A stretch of 64,000 nucleotides of DNA from Fasciolopsis buskii (lineage: Eukaryota; Platyhelminthes; Trematoda; Plagiorchiida; Fasciolidae): assembly GCA_008360955.1 (NCBI GenBank), contig LUCM01002257.1:62001-126000 (forward strand). The letters are read 5' to 3'. The position numbers and the translations under genes are program-made. The notes below the pieces were generated by a model, which was not told the DNA's origin, did not search any database, and worked only from the letters and a program-made list of their open reading frames with translations. Positions within the stretch are counted from its first letter, which is position 1. Every line of letters starts with the position of its first letter. Below are positions 47,471-58,235 of the stretch, in pieces.

Positions 47471-47854
47471 TTATAACTTACTTTTAAGGCAGCACCTTCT
47501 AGCACCTCTTAAATGCACGCTGAACGTTTCGATTGCAAGTATTTTGCACTGTCTTGCGCTGGAGCGGATTAGAGAGCAACACTCTAGAATGGGTGTGGCG
47601 TGTGTTTTGAAGAGGTCTAATTTAATCTCGTTCAGCTTAAAAATCCTGTATAGCATCCCAACTACTTTATTGGCTTTCGCAACTCCAGCAACTGCGTGCT
47701 CCGAAAAGTTGAACCTACAGGAGTAATTTGGGCCCAAGTCTGGAACCGTATTTCTAATTGGGATGATTCGGCTTCCCAATTTAAGCCTACCTGTGGATAA
47801 GGTGCACTTGTAGCATAGAACGCAGCATTTTTTAGCCGAGAAGTTCACGGTCAA
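47471..47854 (-). pseudogene. LINE 3 RT thumb region
   Basis: An open frame of 127 residues matching the region after the RT catalytic block of CR1-like elements: 'VNFSAKKCCVLCY', 'VPDLGPNYSCRFNFSEH', 'FSEHAVAGVAKANKVVGML', then 'LFKTHATPILECCSLI' (the 'YK..VRPHLEYCS' block) and 'SARQCKILAIETFSVHLRG'. The upstream palm lies in broken frames between about 49.4 and 47.9 kb and I could not identify its catalytic YADD. Confidence 0.85.
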
Positions 47855-48889
47855 TTAGTTGGCTTAACTTCTCAGGGGCATTAGGTCTTCGGTTATTTTT
47901 GCGACAATAAGGCCTGGACCCTCAGGCTGGAATGTGTAAACGACTTTGACGTTTATTTCTTGGACAGTGCCAAGAGCATGCAATGCTCACGATTATGACG
48001 TGCGCCGATAGTGACAATAGAGGGGGAAATATAAGCGCTCAAGTGCAAAAGTTTGGGGGCCTATACAATAACTAATAATACGTACCTCAGGTCGTATGTT
48101 TCGTAAGAGCATAAATAGTAACGAATGTCCACGCTGGGTATTTGGGTCCAACGGGGACTTCTCGTCCGCATCGATCGGTGTCATCGTAGCGCATCTTGTA
48201 GGCCACCATATACACGCAGCGAACCTAAATTGACGGATATCACCGGAGATTCACTTAATGTGGCAAGTCTTCTAAATGTTGGGAATAAGCACGAATTGGA
48301 TTTGTTAAAATCGCTATCGCGTGACAAGAGAAAGCGCAATAAATCTGGTAACGGAAAATTTGGAGGCAGCTTATCGAAGAATGCATAGTCTGGTGAGCAA
48401 TATACTGAACAGACACTATCGTTATAAAACTTGAAAAGTTTGAAAGCACGGTCCTTTGGATGAGGAAGACGGCGGCTGAGACAGGATAAAAATTGTGTGA
48501 TCGTATGACTAATCCAAGAGGTTCGTTTCGGCCAGGTTTGATTTCATGAATCTTTGCTAAGATCGATGATGGAGGAGGGGTAGGAAAGGAAGAAAGGGAA
48601 CCGGAATCAAATTAGGCAATGTTTGGTGGACTCGTGTTGAAAACAGTTGCCTGGAGCACCGGTCTGTTTCCAAGTTTTGCGGGGCGGAATAGACGTTCAT
48701 GAGAAATGACGATCCTCAGCTATCTTCGAAAGTCGAAATACATTTTGAACGTCAGTTCATATCGGATGCCAACGAAACAATTTCCCCGTTTTGTATGGTT
48801 TCGGCGAAAAAAGATGCCAGTATAAAACGGAGCACGTGAACTTAGGGACTAGAGGGATATTTACCACAACACTGCTGGTGGGTGGGGAT

Positions 48890-49060
48890 GACCGAGTAGG
48901 GGCCACCCAACCTGAAAACCACCATCACGAAATGAAAACACGAGACGTAATCCGCCAACCTATCTGCACCCGCACCCCGCTGCGGTCGAACTGCCCGCCC
49001 GATGTGCGTCGGCCAAAGCGATGGATATTACCGCGCCCCGCACTATTGTGGTAACCCTGG
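48890..49060 (+). repeat. GC-rich island inside LINE 3
   Basis: A block rich in C and CpG on the plus strand, within a region whose plus strand is otherwise G/A-rich. The plus-strand frame reads 'VIRQPICTRTPLRSNCPP' and 'DVRRPKRWILPRPALLW' before a stop. The contrast in composition and strand bias suggests a small separate insertion in plus orientation, possibly part of a SINE or another mobile element. Function unknown. Confidence 0.35.
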
Positions 49061-49976
49061 TGTACTCAGGAGGTAAGAGAAGGAATGCGAATATGGTGTA
49101 AGTAGGGGAAGCTGGACATCATTTTTCAAAGAGGGGTATAATCCCAGGTGAGCCGAAATCGCGATAACTGGAAAATGAGGCAGGTGCTGTCATCCGAGCA
49201 GAAGTGCAGGCCTGGAAGGGAGACCGGCGGTCTGGCCTAGCCTCACGTTTCGGATAAAGGAGCGACAGATCTTATGAGTTAACATAAGGTATAGTGCAAC
49301 CCAAAATATAGGGATGGTGGCTGATTATGCGAGCAATCCGAGGTTTTTAGTTTTTGGCGTGCATAAATAGATGGACGGGCTAGCCTAGTACGTGGATCGT
49401 TTACGCTATGAGTAAAGGAAAATGAACCCATATTTGGTGTGACGGACAGTAAACACCTGTTCTGGATATAAATACCGAGCGAGCTAAAAAAGACAAATGC
49501 ACTACATTGTGTCGTAGCGTAGAAATAATGAGCTATATTCCAATCAAGAAAACCACGCCTCTGAAATGGTAGGGACCAGCAGGTATTTTAAGTGGACAGT
49601 GCCGCTAAGGGAAGAAAGAAAACCACGTAGGACTCTATGATCACGGAGAAATTATGTGGTCCAAAGCGTTCAAAATGGATAGCGAGATGCCAAAAGAGGA
49701 ATCCAAAATGTTGACCTAGGTTCGTCTGGAGGGAAACGTCTGGGTTTGTCAGAAGCAAAGGTGATTTCAACGAGCCAAATTCATCTGCTTGGGGAGAGGC
49801 GATGATGAAAAGTAGGAAGTTACGATGATAGTTAATGAATATATTCCAAGACCGTGGCCGAGCAGGGTTGGCACACCGTTTTGGCGACGGTGTAGGAATT
49901 AATTAGGTCAATGGACAGGAATTTTGAGTGAACAACCCTATACGCAGTTAGAACGATAAGGTTTATGAATATGAAG

Positions 49977-50258
49977 TCAGATTATTGAGCGACAGGTGCC
50001 GTTGTTGCAGGCAGAATAAACGGTGAGGTGAATCCGACGTGAAACTAAATGTGCCGGAGCTCGGTTAAATTTGGAAGTGGGAGAGACATGGTGGTTCGTT
50101 GCATGATTTTCTTTGAAAGTTGACCAGCAAATGCCTGCAGTATTGAAGTCTCCCGCCATGACTTTGGGAATTGGTAAAGTGGAAGCGCAGTTAAGTGCGT
50201 CCTTTAAGAGTAGGAAATCGTTCCAACAAGGACCCGGTGGGAAGTACACGCATCCCAT
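49977..50258 (-). pseudogene. LINE 3 endonuclease fragment
   Basis: An open frame of 93 residues with the CR1/jockey endonuclease core: 'GCVYFPPGPCWNDFLLLKD', then 'LPIPKVMAGDFNTAGICWS', which contains the intact GDFN motif with the following W that is typical of the clade. The N-terminal catalytic Glu block and the C-terminal SDH block are not found in the same frame. Neighbouring frames continue it on both sides, so this is one surviving piece of a decayed endonuclease. Confidence 0.85.
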
Positions 50259-50451
50259 CAGAAGATTTTCTCCGTCAATATCAGCCCCAAGCCATAAGCC
50301 ATCTTGAACGCAATTTAACTGAGGGTCTCGGCATAATAAGGTTGGTATTGAATTTCAGACAAACACAAGACAGCCGCCTCCAAGCTGAGATGGGCGACAT
50401 TTTCTGAATGATTGACATCTGGGAATGGCAGTCGCACTGTCCAGAGTGTCA

Positions 50452-51531
50452 TCATTTAGTAAAGTCTAGGTGATTAGTCGAAATTCGCAATTTGAGGAAA
50501 GTGCCAACAGACGAAGTGATTGCATCGTCCCCAATAGAGAACGAACATTTGGTAGAAACAACGACAGCTGGGGGAGGATGATTTTGATTTTCAGTCAATT
50601 TTTCCGAATGATTCTGCTTCTCATTTGTGATCTCACTTATTTGGGAGTGTTTTGCATCGTTTAAGTGAAGGAGTGTCGGTCTAGGGCATAATGGTGGTAC
50701 ATCGGTATATAGTAGACCAGGGTAATATAATCCGTCAGCGTCATAATCAGCCACAAAGGAATTTGTCCTCACGGGCATCAGTAGCAGCAATAATTTTTGT
50801 GAATAATTGTGATGGGTGGGGGAGCAAAACAGAGAGGAGAAGGAACGTGTAAAACTTGATTGTTTCAGCGATTCTGCTGGGAAGTTTTGGTGAGGCCCAT
50901 AAGATGAATCTACTGGTTGGGGGAAGGTAGTTCCCAAGAAGAACATGGTTGGAATGGGGTAATCGTTGCTACCAGGAATGGAGCAGCCTGTGGTAGGGTT
51001 GTTAGACGTGAAAGCCAGTGGTAATGTGTAGGGCAATGAGGGTTGAGGAAGGATTGGTGAACCCATGGGTGGCTGGAAGCACTTGAGAGGTGGGGAGCAT
51101 GCCAACCGCGGGGGCTGGATGACAGAACCCGCTGGAAGGAATATTGGCTTCGTCCCACTTCCCCTCCAACTCCTAGTGAAGGGAGATGACTGGTTCACGT
51201 AGGTAGTGAAAATATCAGTACAGCGGTGGTTGGCAATTATGAGGGGGCCCGGGGTAAGAAGACTTGAAGTGGACCGCGGGAAGCCGGTGGGTGGAGGGCT
51301 AATAGAATACTTTAACGGAAGGAATGTACGGCGGTATGCCTCTGATGGTGGAACTTGAGATCGGCAGGTGCTGACTGTGGGTTGGTAGTTAGTTTTATAA
51401 AGGGGACTGACGGCAAGTGAGGGGAAGGTGGGCATGGAGATATCGGGTAATGCGGCATTTTGGCTGATGGATTCTAGACTTATTCGGATTGGGATTTGGT
51501 TTACGAGTGTGGGTATTGGTCCTATTCTCAA
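50452..51531 (-). CDS. LINE 3 proline/serine-rich ORF (ORF1-like)
   Basis: At 359 codons this is the longest open frame in the LINE complex, just 5' of the endonuclease in sense direction. Its product is rich in P, S and T ('PSLAVSPLYKTNYQPTVS', 'LLTPGPLIIANHR', 'PPLKCFQPPMGSPILPQP') with no zinc knuckle or catalytic domain that I can see. CR1-like elements often have a disordered N-terminal region between ORF1 and the endonuclease; this could be that segment or part of ORF1. It remains open while everything around it is broken. Low G on the sense strand may reduce stop codons, so openness alone is weak proof of function. I do not claim that it is expressed. Confidence 0.5.
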   Translation of the reverse strand: MRIGPIPTLVNQIPIRISLESISQNAALPDISMPTFPSLAVSPLYKTNYQPTVSTCRSQVPPSEAYRRTFLPLKYSISPPPTGFPRSTSSLLTPGPLIIANHRCTDIFTTYVNQSSPFTRSWRGSGTKPIFLPAGSVIQPPRLACSPPLKCFQPPMGSPILPQPSLPYTLPLAFTSNNPTTGCSIPGSNDYPIPTMFFLGTTFPQPVDSSYGPHQNFPAESLKQSSFTRSFSSLFCSPTHHNYSQKLLLLLMPVRTNSFVADYDADGLYYPGLLYTDVPPLCPRPTLLHLNDAKHSQISEITNEKQNHSEKLTENQNHPPPAVVVSTKCSFSIGDDAITSSVGTFLKLRISTNHLDFTK

Positions 51532-52600
51532 ACAGTGGGCCCAAAGTTGGTGACATAAACTTGAAGGACCCTTGGGCGTCCTCGTATGAGTATTCGGGGT
51601 TCGTCTTAAAGGGAGAAATGTTATGGTGGTTTGTATAAGGGGGTAGACTCTGGGGTAGTACAGAGGTAAGTTGGGTAGGCCTGATGGGTTTGGAGCCTAC
51701 GCGATGCAGAAAAGTGAAACTGTTCGACTTTGGGATAAAAGGAATTCTTCCCCTAGATGTTGGGACCATAGAAGATGATAATGCAAGGGACTGCTGCCGG
51801 GATGACCTTTTAGAGGGATCGGCTGGTATATTGAGTCTAATGGTGGCGGAATAGATTGAGTTGCCAAATCCCTGGTTGGAGGCATTTTAAGGTAGCATCA
51901 GGTGGGGTCTCTCGATCGGGAGCTGTGTAAGGGAGAGTGAGTTTGTCGAATCCAGGTCCACCGTAGTTGACGGTGCTGCGGGGGTCTACGGCAGAGATAC
52001 TTTACAGCCTCTTATGGTATCCGATAACAAAGGAGTGAGAGGGTTTTGGAGCCGTGGACATACGGGTGTCATAGGTTTTATTTTCGATCCTCAAGAAACC
52101 CCCCTTTGCAAGAAAGTTTGGTTGGTAAACATTTCCATTTTTGCAAATGGAGTGATTTTCGGCAACAATTTGACAATCGTCGATAAACTGCTCAGCCATA
52201 GACTCATCTTGAAATTGGAAAAGTAGGGATCACTCGGGGCGTTTCAACATTTCCCTTTAATTTATTGCAGTTACGCTTGTGATGAGCCATGCCACAGGCG
52301 GCAAGAACAAGTGACTTCACTATTTCTACGGGCGCGATCGGCGACATTAAAAAGAGCGGTTTTGTCTGCTGCGGTACGTTTTCAAATTTCGGTGGTGATT
52401 GAGTCCAAAAAAGGCATGTGAATATTAGGCATTGAAAGGTGGAAGCGCTTTGAGGTTCCTGGACATTGGTCACTGAGGATAGATGCAAAAGTGCGCCTTC
52501 CATTGAATGAACTTTCTTCTGGAGGTTTGTTATTATCTGCCTAAAGTCGTCAGTTTTTTGTGCGCCGTATGGTATAGTTCCACGAGTGTTACGGAACATG
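51532..52600 (-). pseudogene. LINE 3 ORF1-like region, broken frames
   Basis: Several overlapping minus-strand frames. The upstream one (52204-52599) reads 'AQKTDDFRQIITNLQKKV', then 'HSMEGALLHLSSVTNVQ', a short coiled-coil-like segment, and later 'LVLAACGMAHHKRNCNKL' with Cys/His spacing reminiscent of a degenerate zinc-binding element. Next come 52002-52199 and 51395-51769 in other frames. Coiled coil plus Cys/His is a common ORF1 design in LINEs, so ORF1 identity is a reasonable inference, not proven. Confidence 0.45.
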
Positions 52601-53249
52601 GCATAGTCACATCTAGATGCGACATATTATTAACTTTTGTTTCAAGTGCACGGTGGCCCGTTTTCTTATGTGAACCACCGGACGGCTGGCGACGGAACTA
52701 CGGACAACCTTAGTCGAAGGTATTTGCGTTATTTTATGTCACAGCGCTTAAAGTTAGTCCATGTCAGAGCTGGAATTCTGATAACCTGTGCTCAGATAAA
52801 AATGCAACCAATAGAGCCAGGCAAAGAGCAAGTCGAAAATTCCCCAGGAAAAAGGCTCCACCTATTCTAAAAATGCTACAACGACAGCCGAGAAGACTAA
52901 AATATAAATATTTCAACTCACGCTAAGTGCGGTGTACTGCAGGACCACGCGCTTTTCATAGTTCCATATAGAGCCTTTTTGCCTTTTGGCAGACAGCCTT
53001 CCGGAGGATGACATACACCTCGCAAACAACAAGCGTTGATAGAGGAATCGGCATTATACTGGACGGAGTAGACGACTAGCTAATCCCCCGAGTGCCCCAA
53101 ATAGCAGAGGATAAAAAAGGATTCGAGAGTGCAGCTCAAGCGTCTGGAACACCAATCTCGGAATGATTTTGAGCCGACTTTCTTGGACAGATTGCCTTGA
53201 GCAGTTGCATGTTGGGCAGGAAATGAAAATTGAATGGTGAAGTTGAATA

Positions 53250-53780
53250 TTAGAGTATCAGGTACGGAGCTAAACGTCGGGACGATATATTCGGTTGCGA
53301 TTCATCAATCCAAAAGGACGTAATACTTTTGCTTCAGTTAACGTATTTCCAATTATAGATTAAATCCTCCAAAGCCATCACGCCCAACCATTAACGGATA
53401 CCCATTGCAGCAGTTCAATTTCTTGCTAGCTGCAGGAATCGTGGTTCATGCAGAGTTTGGCCAAACTCAATGCGAGTTATAAATCGCAACACAAATTATC
53501 CGCATGTTTCTGAGATACTAAACTAAACAATCCTCAAATTGTACAAACAAACTCGAGTGCTCATCCGATGCAGTGGTGAACCGAGAACCAAAGGTTTAAT
53601 TCTATCGAACGCGAGCAGGCAGCCATAGAAAGACCCACGGTACAAGAAAAATGGAGCTTTTTAAGAGCCTCAAACAAACTGTGACGAACCGAGCATATGA
53701 GTAGATAATGCAAGTGGTTGGACATTATTTGATTCAAGCTGACGTGCATGGTTTGTGAGTGAATGGGAAGGATTTTCGAT
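53250..53780 (-). repeat. Inverted repeat A', right arm (LINE 5' leader)
   Basis: The reverse-complement partner of 33926-34455. Identity is about 99% by eye in the central part and falls off sharply beyond 53250 and 53780. In the sense direction of LINE 3 it lies directly upstream of the ORF1-like region, as arm A does for LINE 1, so it is probably the 5' leader of LINE 3 with some upstream flank. Confidence 0.85.
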
Positions 53781-55523
53781 GCAGTCCTTTACGCCGCCGA
53801 CCAAAGCGCCCCAAACTGGATTAGCTGGAATAATGTTACATTCCAAGAAATTTTTGTACCTACGGCTTCTCCGCCCTCAGTGTGACCAGGCGCGCTGTTG
53901 CCTCTCTCTCCTTATTCACTCCCATATTGTGTATCTTTATTTGCCTCTTTTGATGGTTGAGCCCACACAGTGTAGAGTGACAGCTTTGCTGTCCCTTTTT
54001 TGTTGTGACCTTTGCCTTCTTCTCTGTATCCTGGGCCTAGAGAATTACCCAATTTCATTGTCATTCCTTTTTCCTCCGGCCCTTTCTTCTTCCGGTTTAT
54101 CAACCTAATGCGCTCTGCACCGACGTTCGGTCCTATTCCGGTGTAAATATAACAGATCAAGTAGCTTGCCTTAGCGTACAAATATCCCCCTTTCTTCATC
54201 CGTGTCAGTAGCCACTCAATCAAATCAGAAACAGTTCAGGTTGTTTGTGCCCAACCGGCCAATTTTGATCAGATAATTGGTCTCCCACTATGCCGTTTTA
54301 ATTAAAACAACCACAACAGCAAACGAGATTCCACACGGGGCCGCATAAACATTGTTCCACTGACAGAAAATGATAGGACAAGCCACATTTCATTCACTTA
54401 CAGGTTATGCGCTCAATTAAATGTCTCCACTGATCCAACGCCACAAAATTTTCCACAGGTAAGAATATTTTAGGGGCTTTGCCCATCCAAGCGCAACTGG
54501 TCACTTTACCTTATTCTGGTTTGCTAAGCAAACAAATAGTCCGCGAAAATACTCCTCGATTACGAATTCACCCTCTTCCAAGCACCACCGCGGTCCTCTC
54601 CTCAAGTCGCCTGGTTAATTCATCAACGCCCCAGCTTGTAGCCGACGGCAAACCTACCGCAGCGGCTGCTCAGATCATGCACCCCACGCTGTTTTTTAAT
54701 CTCACCATCTGTTAACCATAAAGGTTAACCCGTCCTCTGATCCTGTCGTACGTTTCAATTAACTAGCAGCAAAAAAATTCAAACCCAAATTTATTGGCAT
54801 TTTGATCAAAATTGCTTCTTCCACAACTTCATTTCTCTGCCGCTTTTGTCATCTACTTTATTTTATCCTCTTTCCCCTCCATCCGTTTATCCGCCACGCA
54901 TCCATAAATTCCTTCATTATTTTCCTTCATATGCCCTAGATTCCTGCTCACTTTAGAGATCACACAAAAAATTCACTTCCGTGCTATTCTAGAACTAGAC
55001 GTGGTGACTAGACTGGACAACCCCAAGTACACAGGCACACGCGCCTCAGATATTGTCCAACCACAATCAAGCAAAAAAGCAAGAGACAAATGTGTTTAAT
55101 AAGCGACTCATCAAACTGGGTGAATAGAATGTGCTCGCCCTGTGGTTTAAGCGAATACAAAGGCCTGTACATGCGTGATAATGCTCAGCTACCTCGTTTC
55201 TGGTCGCAGGAATCAAAAACTAGCGTAAAAGTTGAAAGATCAAAATGGACTGAACTGCTACAAAAATCCGCCTCAAGTCAGGGTGATCCATGACTAAAAA
55301 GAATGTCCACAACGTAACCATAAGCAGAAGACACAGAGAAAAAATAAGAGTCGTAAGTGCATCAGGCAGAAAATCAACCACGATCTAAATCACTGCCACT
55401 GGTAATAGATTCGAAAACATAGATCTGATATCGGAAAAAGGAAGCAAAAAATAAGCTGGCAAAAGATATTCAATCTTTCTGGATATCTCAATATCTTGGA
55501 AGTAACGTGACAAAAAGCCTTAC
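53781..55523. other. Pyrimidine-rich DNA between A' and B'
   Basis: The plus strand becomes C/T-rich again. A 117-codon frame (53755-54108) overlaps repeat A' and has no domain. Around 54780-54990, stretches such as CTTTTGTCATCTACTTTA resemble 58100-58140 (CTTCTGTCATCTACATTT), so part of this may be 3' region of the same LINE family in plus orientation. Nothing more can be supported. Confidence 0.4.
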
Positions 55524-56931
55524 TCGCAACTTGTCCATTTATTTCTTGCCCAATCCCCAGTGATTTTGGCCTTTTTCTACGGCCCTCCGAAATTCTTCGC
55601 CAGGGTTAACCCACTTGAGAACCGTTAGTGGAATGTTCTGGTGACTCCTGGCCAGATTTATGCTAGTTCCAGATAAAAACACGGCTGATCCGCATGTTTT
55701 TGAGGTGCCAAACTAAACAATCATCAAATTGTACAAACATTGTAATCCTCTAGCATGCAGCCGATGCAACTGTAAAACGAGAACCGAACTTTGAAGTAAT
55801 AATAGTAATGACAATGATAATATTAATGTGTATTTCTCGATTTGCAGGAGGCATGCACAAATCAAGATGAAGTTCTTACAAGGAGAAAACAGAAACACAG
55901 AGATCAGATAGGATATGGGTATGTGTGCTACTTTGGATTGTTCCGGAAACAGACTTCAAAGCAGGATCAAGTTCCATAACTCATTATGGTTTGCATAAGT
56001 ACGCCAGTTTAAAATCAAAAATAAACAAGTCGCTTTACAGTTTTCTGCGGGATTTTCTGCGACTGTTCGTGAGCAGCGGACTACGATTTATTCCTTGGTT
56101 AATCGCAACACGTGCATTTTGCAAGAGGAAACCTGGGAGGAGTGCAGAGGTTGGGGTTCAAACATGGGCGGAATCCTCGGACATCATTTTCGTTGCGTAC
56201 TGGGCACAAGAATTTAGCTGTGATTGTAAAGAGCAATGGAATTATAATAATTGGATAGAACTTAGTCATTATCAAAAAAGCTTCATGAGAGTTGAATAAA
56301 AGAAACATTTGTCAATAATATGGAGTCGAAAAAATGATGAACAGGGAGCAGAGTGTTGTTAAGACTGTGCCGGACTTTTTGATGATTTTTGTCCAGAGGG
56401 AGAATGGTACTCCTAAGACTGGTGATTGTATTCATGTGGGGCTGGCCTCCATCGTAACTGAGAGGTGTGACAGAAAACAAAGTCCTCTGTCATGGGTAAA
56501 CACAGTTCTTGAATTCACTAGGCACGACAGTTCTCTTTGCTGTATTTCTGTTGCCTGGGTTTTAAGTCTTATCTGGTAGTGCGAGTCGGGAAGTTGAGGG
56601 GATGCGCACATCATTCCAGTGGCATGAGCGGCCGTGTTTTGGGCACTATTAAAAATTTATGTGGGTAATAGCATTCACGGCGATCAGTGGAGTAATTTTG
56701 GTTGAACTGATCGGTACTTGAGCACAAGATCTGCCCAGCAGCATCGCGGAATGAGTGAAAAGATAACAGATTTTGGGTTGCCCTTTGCGAGTATGGAACC
56801 GGTAATAGCGCCCATAACTTGGATGTCAGCTTGTGGTTCTGGTGGTTAATGATCCTGAAAAAGGTACACAGAATTAGGCGCATTATTATATCTAGCTTTG
56901 GCCGTATGAACGAAAATATAGGGGGCAGGTT
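55524..56931 (-). repeat. Inverted repeat B', right arm
   Basis: The reverse-complement partner of 40623-42031; see that entry for frames and identity. In minus-strand order it holds the LINE 3' region, the tail (near 55790), then the beginning of a second LINE 5' leader (55785-55524). At the outer end a one-base indel separates ACCTGCCCCC from ACCTGCTCCCC, after which the flanks are unrelated (about 56931 and 40622). No target-site duplication is visible. Confidence 0.88.
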
Positions 56932-57639
56932 GTTAAAGCCTGTGACAGCGCACCTCGGTTCCTTGGTAAGTTGAACGCTGTTTACGGTGGAGGAAACTCC
57001 TCTCTTCTGACCTTTCTGTCGTTTCCCTGCTCCCTGGCCACACATATTTCATTTCCCATGAAACGTCATCCCCTTAAGTCAAAAATCCGTCGCCGAGGCA
57101 TGGGGTTCTTATTTTTTAGGGATACAAGTCTTGTATGTATAGATGATCAGCTTCCCAAAAGTTCCACGCTGGGCAGTTGGGCATCGCTTGATGCTACGTG
57201 CTTGCCTTGGTTCTACCGTAAACTCGTGGACCAATCATCCACGTTGGCCTGGCTACGTTATGAGCCCTTGTGGCTAACCCTTCGTAGGGCTGCTGCATTA
57301 AAAATGCCCACTATTTGACCAAAGCAGTGCAGTGAATATTCTTTTGAAGCGCTTCCTCTACCGGTATCAATTTTTATTTCTTATCAACTCGCATTTCTGA
57401 GATCGATTAAAATCGCGGTTGCTGCTGTCTCCGGAACGGCTTACGCGCCTCATATCCCCCACCCGTACTGCTGACTAGGATCAAAAGATGCGACAATGCA
57501 AATGACAGCATAGACGACATTCTTGGCTATTGTATTTTAGGAGTGTTCATGCACATAACCTCCCTTATCTGACGAGACTCTCGGTACAGCTTACCACCAT
57601 CCATATGTAGATATTATCAATATCCTTGGAGTTCCGCAT
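56932..57639. other. Unassigned flank of B'
   Basis: About 0.7 kb. A 115-codon plus-strand frame (56971-57318) overlaps a minus-strand frame that runs on from B'. Neither has a recognisable domain. It may be flanking or older LINE DNA. Confidence 0.35.
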
Positions 57640-58235
57640 CCAAAGCTTCACAAATTTCCTCCAGATACAATGAGACAATCTTTTTCCACATTTTTTGGCC
57701 CTTTGTTGTCAGCTACGTATCTCATCCAATATGCCTGACGTTCCGCCTGGTTTTCACCACTTCTATCCAAGTACCGCATTACCACTGCTTGTCGTCTCTT
57801 CAGCTTCACGTTTCCGTCCATTACGTAACGCTTCCGACGCTTGGTGTCTCTAGCCATATTTCACTATCCACCGTCGGGCTCCGTCCATGTTGTGTGCCAG
57901 CAGTGAGCACATTTAGTGCACTTAAACACGAAATGACTCGTTGTCCGCTACTTGCAAACAGTCCCAGTAAACTATTTCTCGGCCTTAAAAATTGAGTTTT
58001 CTACTTTTTGCTTTTCACTGGCATACTTGTAATTCCCCTATTGCTTTGCAGCATCTCATTTAACCTTCCAGTGAGCCTCTGAAAAACTCATTATTGCTCC
58101 TACCATCTTATCCCATTCCACTTCTGTCATCTACATTTCCTGTGCATCATCCTTGTAAAAATTTGATCTTGCTATGCGCATGCCTGTCGCAAATCGAGAA
58201 ATATGCAGTATTTTTATTATTATTATTATAACTAA
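57640..58235 (+). mobile_element. 3' fragment of the same CR1-like LINE family
   Basis: This plus-strand fragment ends CTTGTAAAAATTTGATCTTGC, GCGCATGCCTGTCGCAAATC, GAGAAATATGCAG and an ATT-repeat (about 58210-58231), aligning with the tails at 41670-41760 (plus), 44465-44540 (minus) and B' (minus). Upstream, CACTGGCATACTTGTA matches AACTGGCGTACTTATG of repeat B. It is a 5'-truncated copy whose left edge I cannot fix. Confidence 0.6.

Larger units (their letters stand above)
44465..53600 (-). mobile_element. CR1-like LINE, minus-strand copy (LINE 3)
   Basis: The 5' leader is repeat A' (right end near 53590 by comparison with A). In sense order there follow an ORF1-like region (52.6-50.45 kb), an endonuclease (50.3-49.9 kb), an RT (about 49.5-47.47 kb) and a 3-kb 3' region ending at about 44465 in a tail. 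That tail, 'CCTTGTA...GCGCATGCCTGTCG...GAGAAATATACA' followed by AATAATAAT (minus strand), resembles the 41.7 kb and 58.2 kb tails. It lies convergently with LINE 1. The plus strand is G-rich here because the family's sense strand is C-rich. The copy is inactive; the endonuclease keeps a GDFN motif but frames are broken. Confidence 0.65.

Noticed and set aside
33926..53780. A/A' as terminal inverted repeats of one 20-kb DNA transposon (Polinton-like)
   Set aside because: No transposase, integrase, DNA polymerase or capsid motif lies between them, the interior consists of two opposed LINEs, the B/B' pair crosses the boundary, and no target-site duplication is visible.
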